DNA from: Terriglobus roseus
GTDB taxonomy: Bacteria > Acidobacteriota > Terriglobia > Terriglobales > Acidobacteriaceae
Direction: 5' to 3'
Length of the DNA: 64,000 nt
NCBI RefSeq assembly: GCF_900105625.1
Contig: NZ_FNSD01000001.1
Coordinates: forward strand, 1,550,001 to 1,614,000
Position 1 is the stretch's first letter; each line of letters opens with the position of its first letter. Made by a program: the position numbers and the translations under genes. A model generated the notes under the pieces. It was not told the DNA's origin, searched no databases, and saw only the letters and a program-made list of their open reading frames with translations. Below are positions 33,752 to 42,744 of the stretch, piece by piece.

Positions 33752-35004
33752 ACCTGTCGGTAAACGCCGCACGATTGCAGCAGGAGATGGACACGCTGGC
33801 CGGCTTTACGCAGGTAGAGCAGACAGGCCGCGAAGGGGAACGTGCCGTGACACGTGTCGTCTTCACCAACGATGACATGCAGGCCCGAGCCTGGCTGAGA
33901 GTGCTCTACGAAGAAGCAGGCCTGCAAGTCCGTGAAGACGCTGTTGGCAATACCTTTGCGCGCTGGGTAGGTTCTGACCCAGGCCTACCGGCGGTAGGCA
34001 CCGGGTCGCACACCGACGCAATTCCACACGCGGGCATGTACGACGGAACATTGGGTGTACTGGGCGGCCTGGAAGCGATACGCACGCTGCAACGAGTAGG
34101 CGTGAAGCCCCGGCGTTCCATCGAACTCGTGATGTTCACGTCGGAGGAGCCGACACGTTTCGGTATCGGCTGCCTGGGCAGTCGCCTGATGGCCGGAACG
34201 CTGGATCCCGCACGCGCCGATGCCCTGCTGGGCAAGGATGATCTAACTCTGCGTCAGGCGCGTGAGAACGCTGGATTTCAAGGCGATCTCGCGCAGGTAA
34301 AGCTGCCCGTCAGCTACTACAGCGCGTGGGCCGAGCTGCATATCGAGCAGGGTCCGCTGTTGGAACGTGATGGGGTCCAGATCGGCATTGTCACGCATAT
34401 CGCCGCGCCCGCCAGCTATCGCTTCACCATCGACGGCTTGGGCGGTCACGCGGGCGCACTGCTGATGCCGGACCGTCGAGATGCTCTATGCGCGGCTTCG
34501 GAGATTATCCTTGCGATCGAGCGGGCAGCGCTTGGCACGGGCGTGATCGACACCGTGGCGACGGTCGGGACGGTCAAGGTGCATCCCGGCGCGGTGAACA
34601 GCGTGCCCAGCCGTGTCGATCTGGAACTGGATGTCCGCGATACCGAACCTGGTCGGCGTGACGAAGTGATGGCACATATTCGGTCGGCTATTGCGGAGAT
34701 TGAGGCGCGTCGTGGAGTCAAGGTCAGCGAGACAGAAATCAATGCGGATGCACCCGCAACGTCTTCCGAGGCGATCGTTGAATCGATTCAAAAGGCATGC
34801 AAAGATCTCGGCCTAACGAATCGACGGATGGTCAGCCGGGCTTATCACGACTCACTTTTCATCGCGCGTGTGGCACCGGTTGCCATGATCTTTGTCCCCT
34901 GCCGCGACGGTGTCAGTCACCGTCCAGACGAGTTTGCTACGGTAGAGGCGATGCGGGATGGCGTGAGCGTGCTGGCAGAGACGCTGCTCGACCTGGCCCG
35001 GTAA
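33748..35004 (+). CDS. Ureidoglycolate amidohydrolase (M20 family, AllC paralogue)
   Basis: Second M20 amidase of the operon, 418 residues. Metal motifs: TGSHTDAIPHAGMYDGTLG, TSEEPTRFGIG, AELHIEQGPLLE and the late GVSHRPDEFA. Between the first two lies the UAH/AllC-type SIELVMFTSEEP. Placed right after ureidoglycine aminohydrolase it most likely takes S-ureidoglycolate to glyoxylate, CO2 and 2 ammonia, as in plant UAH. A second carbamoyl-amidohydrolase role cannot be ruled out. Starts at the ATG overlapping allE by 4 bp. Confidence 0.85.
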   Translation: MNLSVNAARLQQEMDTLAGFTQVEQTGREGERAVTRVVFTNDDMQARAWLRVLYEEAGLQVREDAVGNTFARWVGSDPGLPAVGTGSHTDAIPHAGMYDGTLGVLGGLEAIRTLQRVGVKPRRSIELVMFTSEEPTRFGIGCLGSRLMAGTLDPARADALLGKDDLTLRQARENAGFQGDLAQVKLPVSYYSAWAELHIEQGPLLERDGVQIGIVTHIAAPASYRFTIDGLGGHAGALLMPDRRDALCAASEIILAIERAALGTGVIDTVATVGTVKVHPGAVNSVPSRVDLELDVRDTEPGRRDEVMAHIRSAIAEIEARRGVKVSETEINADAPATSSEAIVESIQKACKDLGLTNRRMVSRAYHDSLFIARVAPVAMIFVPCRDGVSHRPDEFATVEAMRDGVSVLAETLLDLAR

Positions 35005-35021
35005 CGCGTACCCTGAGGAAG

Positions 35022-36374
35022 ATGCCACTGCAGTCGATCAACCCGGCCACCGGCGAGGTCCTTCGGACCTTCAGCATGCTCTCAGACGACGCCCTGCGTC
35101 TCCGCATTGGACAGGCGGCAGAGGCCGCCGCCGTACAGCGAGCCTTGCCGCTGGAGCACCGCACACTGTATCTGCGGAAGCTGGCCGCGTTGCTGGATGA
35201 GGAAGGCGATAACCTGGCTCGCACGGTCACGCTTGAGACGGGTAAGCCTTTGCGCTCTGCCCGAGCAGAGATTGCTCTCTGCGCGGATGCAGCGCGCTTC
35301 TATGCCGAGCAGGCCCCTCGGATGCTGGCTCCAGAACTGCTGCAGAGCGAGAATGGGCAATCCTATGTGCAATGGTCGCCGATGGGCGTTGTTCTGGCTG
35401 TGATGTCGTGGGAGTCGCCCATTTGGCATGTGCTGCGCTTCGCCATCCCTGCGCTCGTCGGCGGGAACGCTATCCTTCTGAAACATGCAGCCAGCGTGCC
35501 CCAGTGCGCGATGCAGCTTGAGGCGCTGATACGCCGCGCCGGCTTCGGACGCGGCACTCTCAGTGCCCTTTTGATCGATAGCGGCACCGTAGAGAGAGTG
35601 CTGGGGGAGGAACGGGTAGCAGCCGTTACCGTCACGGGATCCGAGTCAACGGGCCGCGCGGTCGCCGCGCAGGCGGGATGGCTGTTGAAGAAGTCCGCCC
35701 TGCATCTACCCGGGAGCGACCCCATGGTGGTCATGCCGTCCGCTGATCTTGAGGCGGCGGTCGCAACTGCGGCGAGAGCACTTGCGAGCGGTAGCCAGAC
35801 CACGCGACTCGTCGTCTCTTCGAGCATCTTCAACGACTTTCAGCATCGGCTTGTCTCCGCCGTGGAGGCACTGAAGGTCGGCGATCCGCTCAAGGATGGG
35901 ACGGACGTCGGCCCCCTGGGTACAGCGGAAGCAGTCAACATTCTGGCGGAACAAGTGGCTGCAGCCGTGACTTCAGGCGGCCGCATTGTGACGGGCGGCA
36001 CGCGACTGATCGGCAGCGGTAACTTCTTTGAACCGACGATCCTCAGCGATGTGCCGCGCACTGCGCCGGTCGCTCGCGATGCTCTTGCTGGCCCCGTGGC
36101 ACTGCTCTTCCGGGCGAATGACCTGGCAGATGCCATGGCGATCGCAAACGATACGCCCTTCGGACGATCCGCTTCTTTGTGGACGAAAGAACCGAGCGAA
36201 CAACAGCAGTTGATTGCGGGTATCGAAGCCGGCTCGGTCGCCCTGAACGGCCTGCAGGTGGACACGGCGCGAGCGCCGGTCGGAGGCACCAAGCGATCAG
36301 GTTATGGCCGTGAGCTGGGCGCAGCAGGCCTCCGAGAGTTCATGATTGCTAAGACGGTGCTCATCGGCCAGTAA
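35022..36374 (+). CDS. Aldehyde dehydrogenase homologue lacking catalytic residues
   Basis: 450-residue NAD(P)-dependent aldehyde dehydrogenase fold, nearest to short succinate-semialdehyde types. Cofactor motifs remain: ILLKHAASVP (Lys154) and VTGSESTGRAV; the C-terminal GGTKRSGYGRELG is intact. But the oxyanion Asn motif PWNFP reads SWESP (Glu131), the general-base LELGG reads LHLPG (His228), and the nucleophile motif GQxC reads SQTT (Thr261). It should therefore not oxidise aldehydes. ATG at 35022 follows CTGAGGAAG. Last gene of the ureide operon, 17 bp after the M20 gene; a regulatory or binding role is inferred. Confidence 0.85.
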   Translation: MPLQSINPATGEVLRTFSMLSDDALRLRIGQAAEAAAVQRALPLEHRTLYLRKLAALLDEEGDNLARTVTLETGKPLRSARAEIALCADAARFYAEQAPRMLAPELLQSENGQSYVQWSPMGVVLAVMSWESPIWHVLRFAIPALVGGNAILLKHAASVPQCAMQLEALIRRAGFGRGTLSALLIDSGTVERVLGEERVAAVTVTGSESTGRAVAAQAGWLLKKSALHLPGSDPMVVMPSADLEAAVATAARALASGSQTTRLVVSSSIFNDFQHRLVSAVEALKVGDPLKDGTDVGPLGTAEAVNILAEQVAAAVTSGGRIVTGGTRLIGSGNFFEPTILSDVPRTAPVARDALAGPVALLFRANDLADAMAIANDTPFGRSASLWTKEPSEQQQLIAGIEAGSVALNGLQVDTARAPVGGTKRSGYGRELGAAGLREFMIAKTVLIGQ

Positions 36375-36394
36375 GGCTCGCAAGAACGACAACG

Positions 36395-36432
36395 GCAAGG
36401 GGCGCACCACCGCGGTGCGCCCTTTGCTTTTT
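36395..36432 (+). terminator. Terminator of the ureide operon
   Basis: Stem GCAAGGGGCGCACC / GGTGCGCCCTTTGC (one G-T pair) followed by TTTTT, 20 bp after the aldehyde dehydrogenase-like gene. It faces the end of the minus-strand TonB receptor gene. Confidence 0.87.
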
Positions 36433-36447
36433 CCCGTGGTGCCGCAA

Positions 36448-39330
36448 CTAGAAGTTAAAGTTTAGCTGCAGCGTGACAGTACGGACTGCGGACCCACTGT
36501 TGCCCATGCCGCCGGTAAGGGACTGCGACTTACCGAAGAGCAACGGCGAACTGAGCGAGGCGTTTGGTGTGGAGTAAGGCACGTAGTTAAACAGGTTCTG
36601 AACCTGCACACCCGCGTTGAAGTTGTACTTGTGCCCGGAGCTGACGGAGCGGCCGCCACCGCCACCGCCACGTGCACCACCACCGCCACCGCCACCACGT
36701 GGGCCTCCACCACCGCCACGCGGGACGCCGGCGCCCAGGTCAGGACCTGCTGCTGCAGCATCCGCACCAGCGGGACGTGTGCGCTTGCCGAAGCCAAAGG
36801 CCTTCACAAGGCGCAGGTTGAATTGCACGTTTGCCGGACCGGTGCAGTAACCGGGAGGAACACGGTTGGTCGAGCTTACACTTGCCGTGAAGTCGGTGTA
36901 GGTCCTGCAATTGCCGGAAACGCCGTTGGCAAAGCCCGCGCGGTCGTTGTTGACGGTATCGCCGTTCAGATCGCTGCCGGCCGTCACGTTGTAGTAGCTG
37001 CCCGTGTTGAAGACCATGAAGGGCGAGGCGTTGATGCCAAAGGGTGCCTGCCAATTACCGAAGAACGTGATGCGGTGCTTCTGCACAAACAGTGCACGAC
37101 CGTAGTCCGTCCTGGAATTGAGGCTGTCCGTCGGGAAGGCTGAGGCACCGTTCGCGTTCGACTTCGCATAGTTCAGCGCGTAAAAGCCTGTGAGAGAGAA
37201 CTTGGTGCCGAGCTGGGTACGGAAGTTGACGATGAACTGGTTTTGGCGGAAGACACCGCCGGACTGGTAGGAGTACAGCTTGTTCGTGCCCGTAGTGGGC
37301 AGCGACCGCGACAGGAACTGGTGAACACCAACGTTGCTCAGGTAATTGAAGGACAGTGTGGAGCGCTTGCCCACCTGCTGGTCAACGCCCACGACGGACT
37401 GCATGTTATAGGCACTGCGCAGATTCGGAGCCAACTGGTAGATGGTCTGCGAAGACGCACCGCCCGTTCCGCAACCAGCGGTGTTGCCGGGAGCACAGAC
37501 GCCCGTTGGATTGCTGTAGATCAGCGCGATCTGGTTGACGCCATTCTGCTGGTAGGAGTTCAGTACCTGGGCGATATCGAACCGGTCATAGAAGATACCG
37601 AAGCCCGTGCGCAGGACCGTGGTGGGATTACCCTTCTTGCGCGGGATACCAAAGGAAACAGCGAAACGTGGCGCAATGTCTGCCTTGCTGTTGATGTCGC
37701 TCTGCGCCTCGTAGCGGACACCATAGCTCACCGTCAGATTCGGCCTCGCGCGCCAGTCGTCTTCCGCGTAGATGCCAATATCTGAAAGGTAACCATTGAC
37801 CTTCGGCGTCGCGATCGACATGACGCGGTATTGGAATGGCTTGTTCGCGATGTAGTTGGCGGCGCTGGAGTAGGAGAACGTTCCGTTTGACCCACCGGTG
37901 GCGTACTGAGCATCGCGGTAAATGCGCAGACGCATGCCGGCGCGAATGAAATTCTTCTGCAGCGCGACCGAAGTGTAGTTCTGCAATTCCAGCCGGTCGC
38001 TTGTGGTGTTCGACGTTCCACCACTGGCGCCACCACCGCTGAAATAACCGGAGAGAGAGACGGTTGGTGCGAAGCTCTGCGGCAAGGAAGAGGCTTTGGC
38101 ACGCACAAGCGCGAGTCGTGTCTCATTGATGATGCGCTGACTCAGGATCTGCGTATCGCTGATCTGGATCTGGTTTTCGTTGTTCGAAGTGTTGCTCGCA
38201 ACGCTGCTCAGGGACGTTGAGCCAAGACCTGCATTCGTCGCGCTACCATGCTCGAGCTGGTAGCGGATGGTGAGCGTGTTGCTCTTGCCAAGCGCCAGAT
38301 CGATGCGCGGTGTGAAGTCATAACGCGTCTGCGGGTGGAAGGTCGCGCGGAGTGATTCCGGCAACGGATTCAACGAGCACGCCGGGTTGCCGGGAGCACA
38401 CAAAACGCCGGAGTCAGGACCGGTGCTGATGATGGACCCGGCGAAGATGCTGTTGTCCTGAATGGTACGGTGGCTTCCCGCAAGCGAGTACGAACTCGTC
38501 CTAGTGAGCGGGCCTGTCAGTGACGCGATGAAGAAGAGCCGATGATAACTCGGCTGCTGGTTCGCGGATCCAAGGAATGGACTGGAGGTGTTAAAAACCT
38601 TGTCATTGAACTGGACGCTGGCCGTACCGTGATACGTGTCGGTGCCCGGCTTGGTGAACACCTCCACGCGGCCAAAGCCCTGCTTGTCGAACTGCGCGGA
38701 GAAAGGATTCTGGTTTACGCGAATTTCGCGAATAGAGGACTTTGGCGGCAACTGGCCGCCTGTGAAGCCATCTACATAAATCTGACCGCCGTTCGGTCCC
38801 GCGCTCGGGCCCGCAAGGGCCGTCAATTCGTCGGAGAGTTCATCCGGATCATCCGACAGGGCTTCCAGGTCCTTGTCCTTCAGGACGACGGCGCTGCCAT
38901 TGGAGTCCGGGTCCACTGAGACCGTGTTGCTCTGCGTTGTTACATCGATTTCCGTATTGGCAGACTGCACAGCCATGGCGGTGTTGATCGTAACCGTACT
39001 GCTGTTGACGCGAACCCCCTGCCGCACGAAGGACGCGAAACCCGACATGCTGACAGTGAGGGAATAGGTGCCTGTCGGAACACCACGGAAGGTGTAACCG
39101 CCATCTGCGCCTGAGGTGGTCGTGAGTGCTGCGCCCTTTGCAGGCGTCAGCGTGACAGTGGCGCCCGGGATGGCCGCCTGGTCCGGATCAAGAACGAAGC
39201 CAGTGACCGTGCCGGTGCTGGCGGTCTGCGCCATGGCATGGGGAGCGGTGAGGTTGACCGTTGCAACGGAGCCAAGAGAGAGCAGAGCAATCGACAGGTT
39301 TCGTCGAGTCAAGGTAAGGCAAAAGTTCAT
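36448..39330 (-). CDS. TonB-dependent receptor of the acidobacterial CarboxypepD_reg type
   Basis: 960-residue outer-membrane beta-barrel receptor. Order: signal peptide (LSIALLSLGSVATVNL to AMAQ), carboxypeptidase-regulatory-like domain (GTVTGFVLDPDQAAIPGATV), a plug-like domain (GGQIYVDGFTGGQLPPKSSI, FGRVEVFTKPGTDTYHG), then a long barrel ending in an aromatic strand (VTLQLNFNF). Near residue 890 is a Gly-rich loop of about 35 residues with poly-Gly runs. ATG at 39330 has GAGGG upstream. Substrate unknown; the nearby ureide genes make purines possible but the orientation and a terminator separate them. Confidence 0.88.
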   Translation of the reverse strand: MNFCLTLTRRNLSIALLSLGSVATVNLTAPHAMAQTASTGTVTGFVLDPDQAAIPGATVTLTPAKGAALTTTSGADGGYTFRGVPTGTYSLTVSMSGFASFVRQGVRVNSSTVTINTAMAVQSANTEIDVTTQSNTVSVDPDSNGSAVVLKDKDLEALSDDPDELSDELTALAGPSAGPNGGQIYVDGFTGGQLPPKSSIREIRVNQNPFSAQFDKQGFGRVEVFTKPGTDTYHGTASVQFNDKVFNTSSPFLGSANQQPSYHRLFFIASLTGPLTRTSSYSLAGSHRTIQDNSIFAGSIISTGPDSGVLCAPGNPACSLNPLPESLRATFHPQTRYDFTPRIDLALGKSNTLTIRYQLEHGSATNAGLGSTSLSSVASNTSNNENQIQISDTQILSQRIINETRLALVRAKASSLPQSFAPTVSLSGYFSGGGASGGTSNTTSDRLELQNYTSVALQKNFIRAGMRLRIYRDAQYATGGSNGTFSYSSAANYIANKPFQYRVMSIATPKVNGYLSDIGIYAEDDWRARPNLTVSYGVRYEAQSDINSKADIAPRFAVSFGIPRKKGNPTTVLRTGFGIFYDRFDIAQVLNSYQQNGVNQIALIYSNPTGVCAPGNTAGCGTGGASSQTIYQLAPNLRSAYNMQSVVGVDQQVGKRSTLSFNYLSNVGVHQFLSRSLPTTGTNKLYSYQSGGVFRQNQFIVNFRTQLGTKFSLTGFYALNYAKSNANGASAFPTDSLNSRTDYGRALFVQKHRITFFGNWQAPFGINASPFMVFNTGSYYNVTAGSDLNGDTVNNDRAGFANGVSGNCRTYTDFTASVSSTNRVPPGYCTGPANVQFNLRLVKAFGFGKRTRPAGADAAAAGPDLGAGVPRGGGGGPRGGGGGGGARGGGGGGRSVSSGHKYNFNAGVQVQNLFNYVPYSTPNASLSSPLLFGKSQSLTGGMGNSGSAVRTVTLQLNFNF

Positions 39331-39408
39331 CAGGACCCTCAAGGGAAGGCGGGCTTGGTGCCGTGGCACGTTCTGTTCTTGCTTCAAGAGAGACGAATTA
39401 CGAAAGCA

Positions 39409-40701
39409 TTATTCCGCTGCGCCGCCGCCGCCACCCTCACCAGCGCCCATGCTCCACGGCGAGATCGTCATCTCGCTGCCCGCAGGCCCAGTCAACAGGG
39501 GCTCAACACCGCTGAGGACGGTGATGGCTGTGTAGGGACCAGCGCCACCGCTACCGGACGCGACGATCATCAGTGCCTGGCCAGACTTCAGGTCGGCAAC
39601 CGTTGTCTTCGGCAGACGGGGAATCATCGTGGCGAGATCAGCCGCACCACGACCGCCAGGACCACCGGGACGTCCACCAGGGGCACCGCCACCGGGACCG
39701 CCAGAGCCGCCGCCATAACCACCGGGACGTCCACCGCCAGCAGCGGCAGCATCGCCAGCGCCGGCAGGAGGCGTACCCGCTGCAGGGGCGGCGGCACCCG
39801 CAGGAGCACCGGCTCCAGCAGCGGCGCCGCCCGCCCGGCCAGCGAATCCACCCGCACCCGCAGCACGCGCGCCCGCGGGGGCGAACCGTGCTGCCATCTC
39901 AGGCGGCAGGTTACGCAGATCGGAGGCGTCACTAATGGAAACCGTCTCGTTCTTCTTTGTGGCGAGGTCCTTGATGACCAGCGAGTTCGCTGCCAGGTTC
40001 ACGGAGACGATTGTCCCGGAGAGATTCTTGAAGGAGCCGAAGACAATCTCGTCGGCCGTAATGCTTGTGCCATCGGGCGATTTGTCGCCCCGTACGCGCA
40101 GCTGGTCCCCGGCCTGAATCTCCGCCAGGGTGCCGGGCTTCGCATCTTCAAACTTCACCGAGCCGGGCGCGTAGCGGCGATAGATCGTCGATCCGGTCGT
40201 GGTCACTGTGACGTCCTTCTTACCAGAACTGATGGAGATGGTGTTATTCGCGGGCGCTACCGTCTTCACGATGCCGCCTGATCCTCGACGGTTCCAGTCG
40301 GCCTGGGTCGCTGCGTTCCGCTGTGCGATAGCGGTGGACTTGATCATGATGACGCGCGTCGCAGTCAGCGTGGTCGCGTCGCCGGTGCCGGTCGCCAGGA
40401 CACGGTCCCCTACGGCCAGCAAGTCGAGCGTGGCCGCCGACACAGTCTTCAGGTCCGCGCTCTGCTGCACGCGTGCGCCGTCAGCGACCGTCACGGTGCT
40501 TATCGCCCCCGTGCCGTCCGCCGCGACGATAAGCGTGTTGCCGGAGATCGACTTCACAGTACCGAGTACCCGAGGCGTAGCCGCGGCCTGCGCGGCGGCC
40601 ACGCCGGTCAACACGATGGGCGCGATTGCGACGCCACACAGCACACCCGCCAGCGCCACGCGCTGCGAAATCATCCAAACGCCTGCGATTCGATTGCTCA
40701 C
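39409..40701 (-). CDS. Exported DUF5666-type protein with a Gly-rich region
   Basis: 430-residue exported protein. After a signal (LCGVAIAPIVLTGVAAAQA) come three beta-barrel-like repeats resembling DUF5666/OB-fold modules: VLGTVKSISGNTLIVAADG, VKTVAPANNTISISSGKKDV and LSGTIVSVNLAANSLVIKD. About residues 285-370 are Ala/Gly/Pro-rich (GGRPGGYGGGSGGPGG). GTG at 40701 follows GGGAGCAG; an ATG at 40674 is possible. It lies 78 bp upstream of the TonB receptor on the same strand, and that receptor also has a Gly-rich loop. Confidence 0.75.
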   Translation of the reverse strand: MSNRIAGVWMISQRVALAGVLCGVAIAPIVLTGVAAAQAAATPRVLGTVKSISGNTLIVAADGTGAISTVTVADGARVQQSADLKTVSAATLDLLAVGDRVLATGTGDATTLTATRVIMIKSTAIAQRNAATQADWNRRGSGGIVKTVAPANNTISISSGKKDVTVTTTGSTIYRRYAPGSVKFEDAKPGTLAEIQAGDQLRVRGDKSPDGTSITADEIVFGSFKNLSGTIVSVNLAANSLVIKDLATKKNETVSISDASDLRNLPPEMAARFAPAGARAAGAGGFAGRAGGAAAGAGAPAGAAAPAAGTPPAGAGDAAAAGGGRPGGYGGGSGGPGGGAPGGRPGGPGGRGAADLATMIPRLPKTTVADLKSGQALMIVASGSGGAGPYTAITVLSGVEPLLTGPAGSEMTISPWSMGAGEGGGGGAAE

Positions 40702-40856
40702 AATTCTGCTCCCAAGGTGTGCGGCGCGTGCCGCGCGATACGTTGCGGCCGCCAAGCGGCGGACAACCTACACAATGGTACGAACCACGGGCGCGAAAGT
40801 TTCTCTCCCGCTGCTGATTTCCGCCAAATCGGGACATCGCGGCAGCAACGCAAACG

Positions 40857-40886
40857 GCGAAAGCGCCCCTCGCAGGGCGCTTTCGC
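40857..40886 (-). terminator. Likely terminator after treZ
   Basis: Perfect 12-bp stem GCGAAAGCGCCC / GGGCGCTTTCGC with a 6-base loop, 21 bp past the treZ stop on the minus strand. The T tract is poor, so efficiency is uncertain. Confidence 0.65.
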
Positions 40887-40906
40887 AGATCGAACCATGT
40901 TCGCCT

Positions 40907-42670
40907 TTATTCCGGCGGATCCTGATCCAGCGGCTGCGGCGGCCAGTGATAGATGGCCACGCTGCATGGCGGCACCATGACGCAGTCCCCATCGCGCGCC
41001 GGGGCGACGTCGCTGCTGAGCAATAGCTCCGAACCGGGCTCCACGGCGAACGCGGTCGGGTTCTCAGAGAAGTTGATCATGGTGCGAATGTTGCCGCGGT
41101 CGGTGTAAAGCCAACGTCCCTCTTCGCTGTGCTGCACCACCATACGGCTGAAATCGCCGAGGTTTAGCGCCAGCGTTCTGCGACGCAGGTGGATCAGATC
41201 GCGATACCACTGGAACATCTCGTGATGCTTCGGATCCTCAAGTTCGCTCCACTTCAGCTTTGACGCCTCAACCGTAGCAGGGTCCTCTGGACTCGGCACA
41301 TTTTCCGACCAGCCGAAGTGCTGGAAGTCGCGCTTGCGTCCTTCGCGCACGTTCTTCCGCAACTCCTCTTCCTGGAAGTCTGCGAAATACATCCACGGTG
41401 TCGCCGCAGCCCACTCCTCCCCCATGAAGATCATGGGCAGGAATGGCGCCGTCATAACGACGGCCGCTGCAAGCTTCGCCTTCTGCATGCCAACCAGATG
41501 TTCCAGGCGCTCGCCGTTCGCGCGATTGCCGATCTGGTCATGATTCTGGATGTAGCCAAGGAAGCGGTGATAGCTGATCTTATGCACCTCGCGCCCATGA
41601 TTGTGCTGGCGGAAGCGGGAGTAGCGGCCGTCGTAGAGAAACACCTGCCGAAGCGTGGTGGCGAGCTGCTCAATGGTGCCGAAGTCCTGGTAATAGCCGC
41701 TCTGTTCCTTGTGGATCAGTGTGAACAGTGCGTGATGGAAGTCGTCACTCCACTGCGCATCCAGGCCGAATCCATTCGCCTCACGCGGCGTCACGAACTT
41801 GGGATCGTTTAGATCCGTTTCGCCGATCAGGAAGAGAGCCCGCCCCAGTGCAGCCGAAAGATCTTCCACCTCGCGTGAAAGCTGCTCCAGGAAGTGCATG
41901 GCGCTCCGGTCGATGAGCTCATGCACAGCGTCGAGTCTCAATCCATCGAAGTGATATTCGCGGAGCCACATCAATGCGTTGTCGATGAAGTAGCGGCGCA
42001 CCTGGTCGCTGCCACCCTCTTCGAAATTGATGGCGGCGCCCCATGGCGTGTGGTGTCGTTCCGTAAAGTACGGACCGAACATTTGCGTGTAATTACCGGC
42101 TGGGCCGAAGTGGTTATAGACCACGTCCAGGATGACGCCAAGCCCTTTCTCATGGCACGCATTCACAAAGCGCTTCACAGCATCCGGGCCGCCATAAGAC
42201 TCGTCCGGAGCGTACGGCGCTACACCGTCATAACCCCAGGAAAACTTACCTTCGTAAGAGGCGATTGGCAACAGTTCGATGTGCGTGATGCCCAGATCAC
42301 ACAGGTAGGCCAGCTTCTCAATAGCACTGTCCAGCGTGCCGCCGTCCGTGAAGGTCCCGAGGTGCATCTCGTAGATGACGGCAGAGGGCAGCGGGCTTGG
42401 ACGAAACTTTTCGTCCGTCCAGGGGAACCTGCCGTGATCCAGCACGCGCGACAGGGAATGAACATCCTTCGGCTGCCAGAACGATCGCGGATCTGGGTAG
42501 GGCTTCGTGTCATCGTCGAGCAGGAAGCCGTAGTCGCTGCCATGCTCGGCTGCTTCGACATCGGCCTTCCAGAAGCCGCGCTCCGATGGCCCTTCCATTG
42601 GATACGCGACCCCATCGACCTGCACTGAGACCTTTCGCCGCTGTGGTGCCCAAACTGAGAAATGATGCAT
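40907..42670 (-). CDS. treZ: Malto-oligosyltrehalose trehalohydrolase
   Basis: GH13 enzyme that cuts trehalose from the end of maltooligosyl-trehalose made by TreY. N-terminal carbohydrate-binding part begins MHHFSVWAPQRRKVSVQ. Catalytic region: VILDVVYNHFGPAGNY, FDGLRLDAVHELID with the Asp nucleophile, FLIGETDLND with the Glu acid/base, and FLGYIQNHDQIGNR with the stabilising Asp. 587 residues is normal. ATG follows GAGAGGACGGG. TreY lies 74 bp upstream on the same strand. Confidence 0.94.
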   Translation of the reverse strand: MHHFSVWAPQRRKVSVQVDGVAYPMEGPSERGFWKADVEAAEHGSDYGFLLDDDTKPYPDPRSFWQPKDVHSLSRVLDHGRFPWTDEKFRPSPLPSAVIYEMHLGTFTDGGTLDSAIEKLAYLCDLGITHIELLPIASYEGKFSWGYDGVAPYAPDESYGGPDAVKRFVNACHEKGLGVILDVVYNHFGPAGNYTQMFGPYFTERHHTPWGAAINFEEGGSDQVRRYFIDNALMWLREYHFDGLRLDAVHELIDRSAMHFLEQLSREVEDLSAALGRALFLIGETDLNDPKFVTPREANGFGLDAQWSDDFHHALFTLIHKEQSGYYQDFGTIEQLATTLRQVFLYDGRYSRFRQHNHGREVHKISYHRFLGYIQNHDQIGNRANGERLEHLVGMQKAKLAAAVVMTAPFLPMIFMGEEWAAATPWMYFADFQEEELRKNVREGRKRDFQHFGWSENVPSPEDPATVEASKLKWSELEDPKHHEMFQWYRDLIHLRRRTLALNLGDFSRMVVQHSEEGRWLYTDRGNIRTMINFSENPTAFAVEPGSELLLSSDVAPARDGDCVMVPPCSVAIYHWPPQPLDQDPPE

Positions 42671-42744
42671 GTTCCCGTCCTCTCCCTTGCGACTCTGTGG
42701 GCCGCTTGCCGATCCTGCCTTTGTGGTTGGGCGAGCTGCGTTCG

